Of a DNA stretch of 5,513 nucleotides, positions 5,445 through 5,513 are shown one piece after another. The position numbers and the translations under genes are program-made. The notes below the pieces were generated by a model. It saw only the letters and a program-made list of their open reading frames with translations, had not been told where the DNA came from and ran no database searches. Where the stretch lies: the NCBI GenBank assembly GCA_937862675.1, contig CALMEC010000371.1:1-5513 (forward strand), given 5' to 3'. The number at the start of each line of letters is the position of its first letter. The first letter of the stretch is position 1. The DNA comes from an uncultured Actinomycetes bacterium. Its GTDB lineage: Bacteria; Actinomycetota; Thermoleophilia; Miltoncostaeales; Miltoncostaeaceae.

Positions 5445-5452
5445 GGGGGCAG

Positions 5453-5458
5453 ACCTTA
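5453..5458 (-). promoter_or_regulatory. candidate -10 box (or Shine-Dalgarno) of the ABC operon
   Basis: TAAGGT on the minus strand (5458-5453) fits TANNNT and ends eight bases before GTG at 5444, predicting no leader or one of about two bases. The AAGG inside it could instead be a ribosome binding site with nine-base spacing, so this site is ambiguous. No -35 hexamer is clear. The remaining 55 bases to the window edge hold no gene I can recognise. Confidence 0.3.
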
Positions 5459-5513
5459 GATGGTCGGTTCCACGGAATCGCGGATCCGGGGTGCCGACGG
5501 TGGGTGCGGGTCC

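Noticed and set aside
4743..5459. 238-codon plus-strand frame opposite the ABC ATPase gene
   Set aside because: Shadow of the ATPase, whose Walker A, signature, Walker B and H-loop are all intact on the other strand.
5468..5477. TTCC-AC-GGAA dyad upstream of the ABC operon as a possible operator
   Set aside because: Four-base arms are too short to support an operator, and no regulator gene is visible nearby.

Overview
The window is strongly GC-rich (about two thirds or more G+C by eye), with tightly packed genes, GTG starts and very few T-runs. Several start codons sit directly behind a TANNNT -10 box, as in leaderless actinobacterial genes. Together with a LigC-type ATP-dependent ligase beside a stand-alone LigD-type primase-polymerase, this suggests a high-GC actinobacterium or a close deep-branching relative. 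The genus cannot be read from the sequence, and the inorganic pyrophosphatase is not the short N-terminal type I recall from Mycobacterium.

Layout from left to right: the 3' end of a probable glutamyl-tRNA synthetase gene (1-276, +); a structured intergenic element (about 280-345); a stand-alone LigD-type primase-polymerase gene (409-1497, +); a 77-base convergent gap with a hairpin; an ATP-dependent DNA ligase gene of the LigC family (1575-2540, -); a complete tRNA-Pro with anticodon TGG (2604-2677, -); a divergent intergenic region; a family I inorganic pyrophosphatase gene (2897-3445, +); about 296 bases without a gene but with several inverted repeats; and a two-gene ABC transporter operon on the minus strand (ATPase 4599-5444, permease 3742-4602, overlapping by 4 bases). 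All of it reads as ordinary chromosomal DNA. I see no insertion sequence, phage gene or CRISPR array.

How the genes fit together: the polymerase and ligase form a repair pair, one filling short gaps (often with ribonucleotides) and the other sealing the nick. In mycobacteria the corresponding Prim-PolC/LigC pair is adjacent and has been linked to base excision repair. Here the two genes face each other tail to tail, with no Ku gene in view. The synthetase, tRNA-Pro and pyrophosphatase are translation and biosynthesis housekeeping genes. The ABC pair is a complete export-type ATPase plus membrane protein with unknown substrate.

The least expected observation is a pair of matching stem-loop elements. 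Copy A (core 295-343) lies just after the synthetase stop codon and copy B (core 3462-3510) just after the pyrophosphatase stop codon. Both begin and end with the same 10-mers (GGGTCCCGGG and CGCCGGGCCC), separated by exactly 29 bases, and both are in the same orientation relative to the upstream gene. They look like a repeated terminator or 3'-end element. A second recurring pattern is TANNNT boxes placed 6-8 bases before the start codons of the ligase, pyrophosphatase and ABC ATPase genes, which predicts leaderless transcripts.
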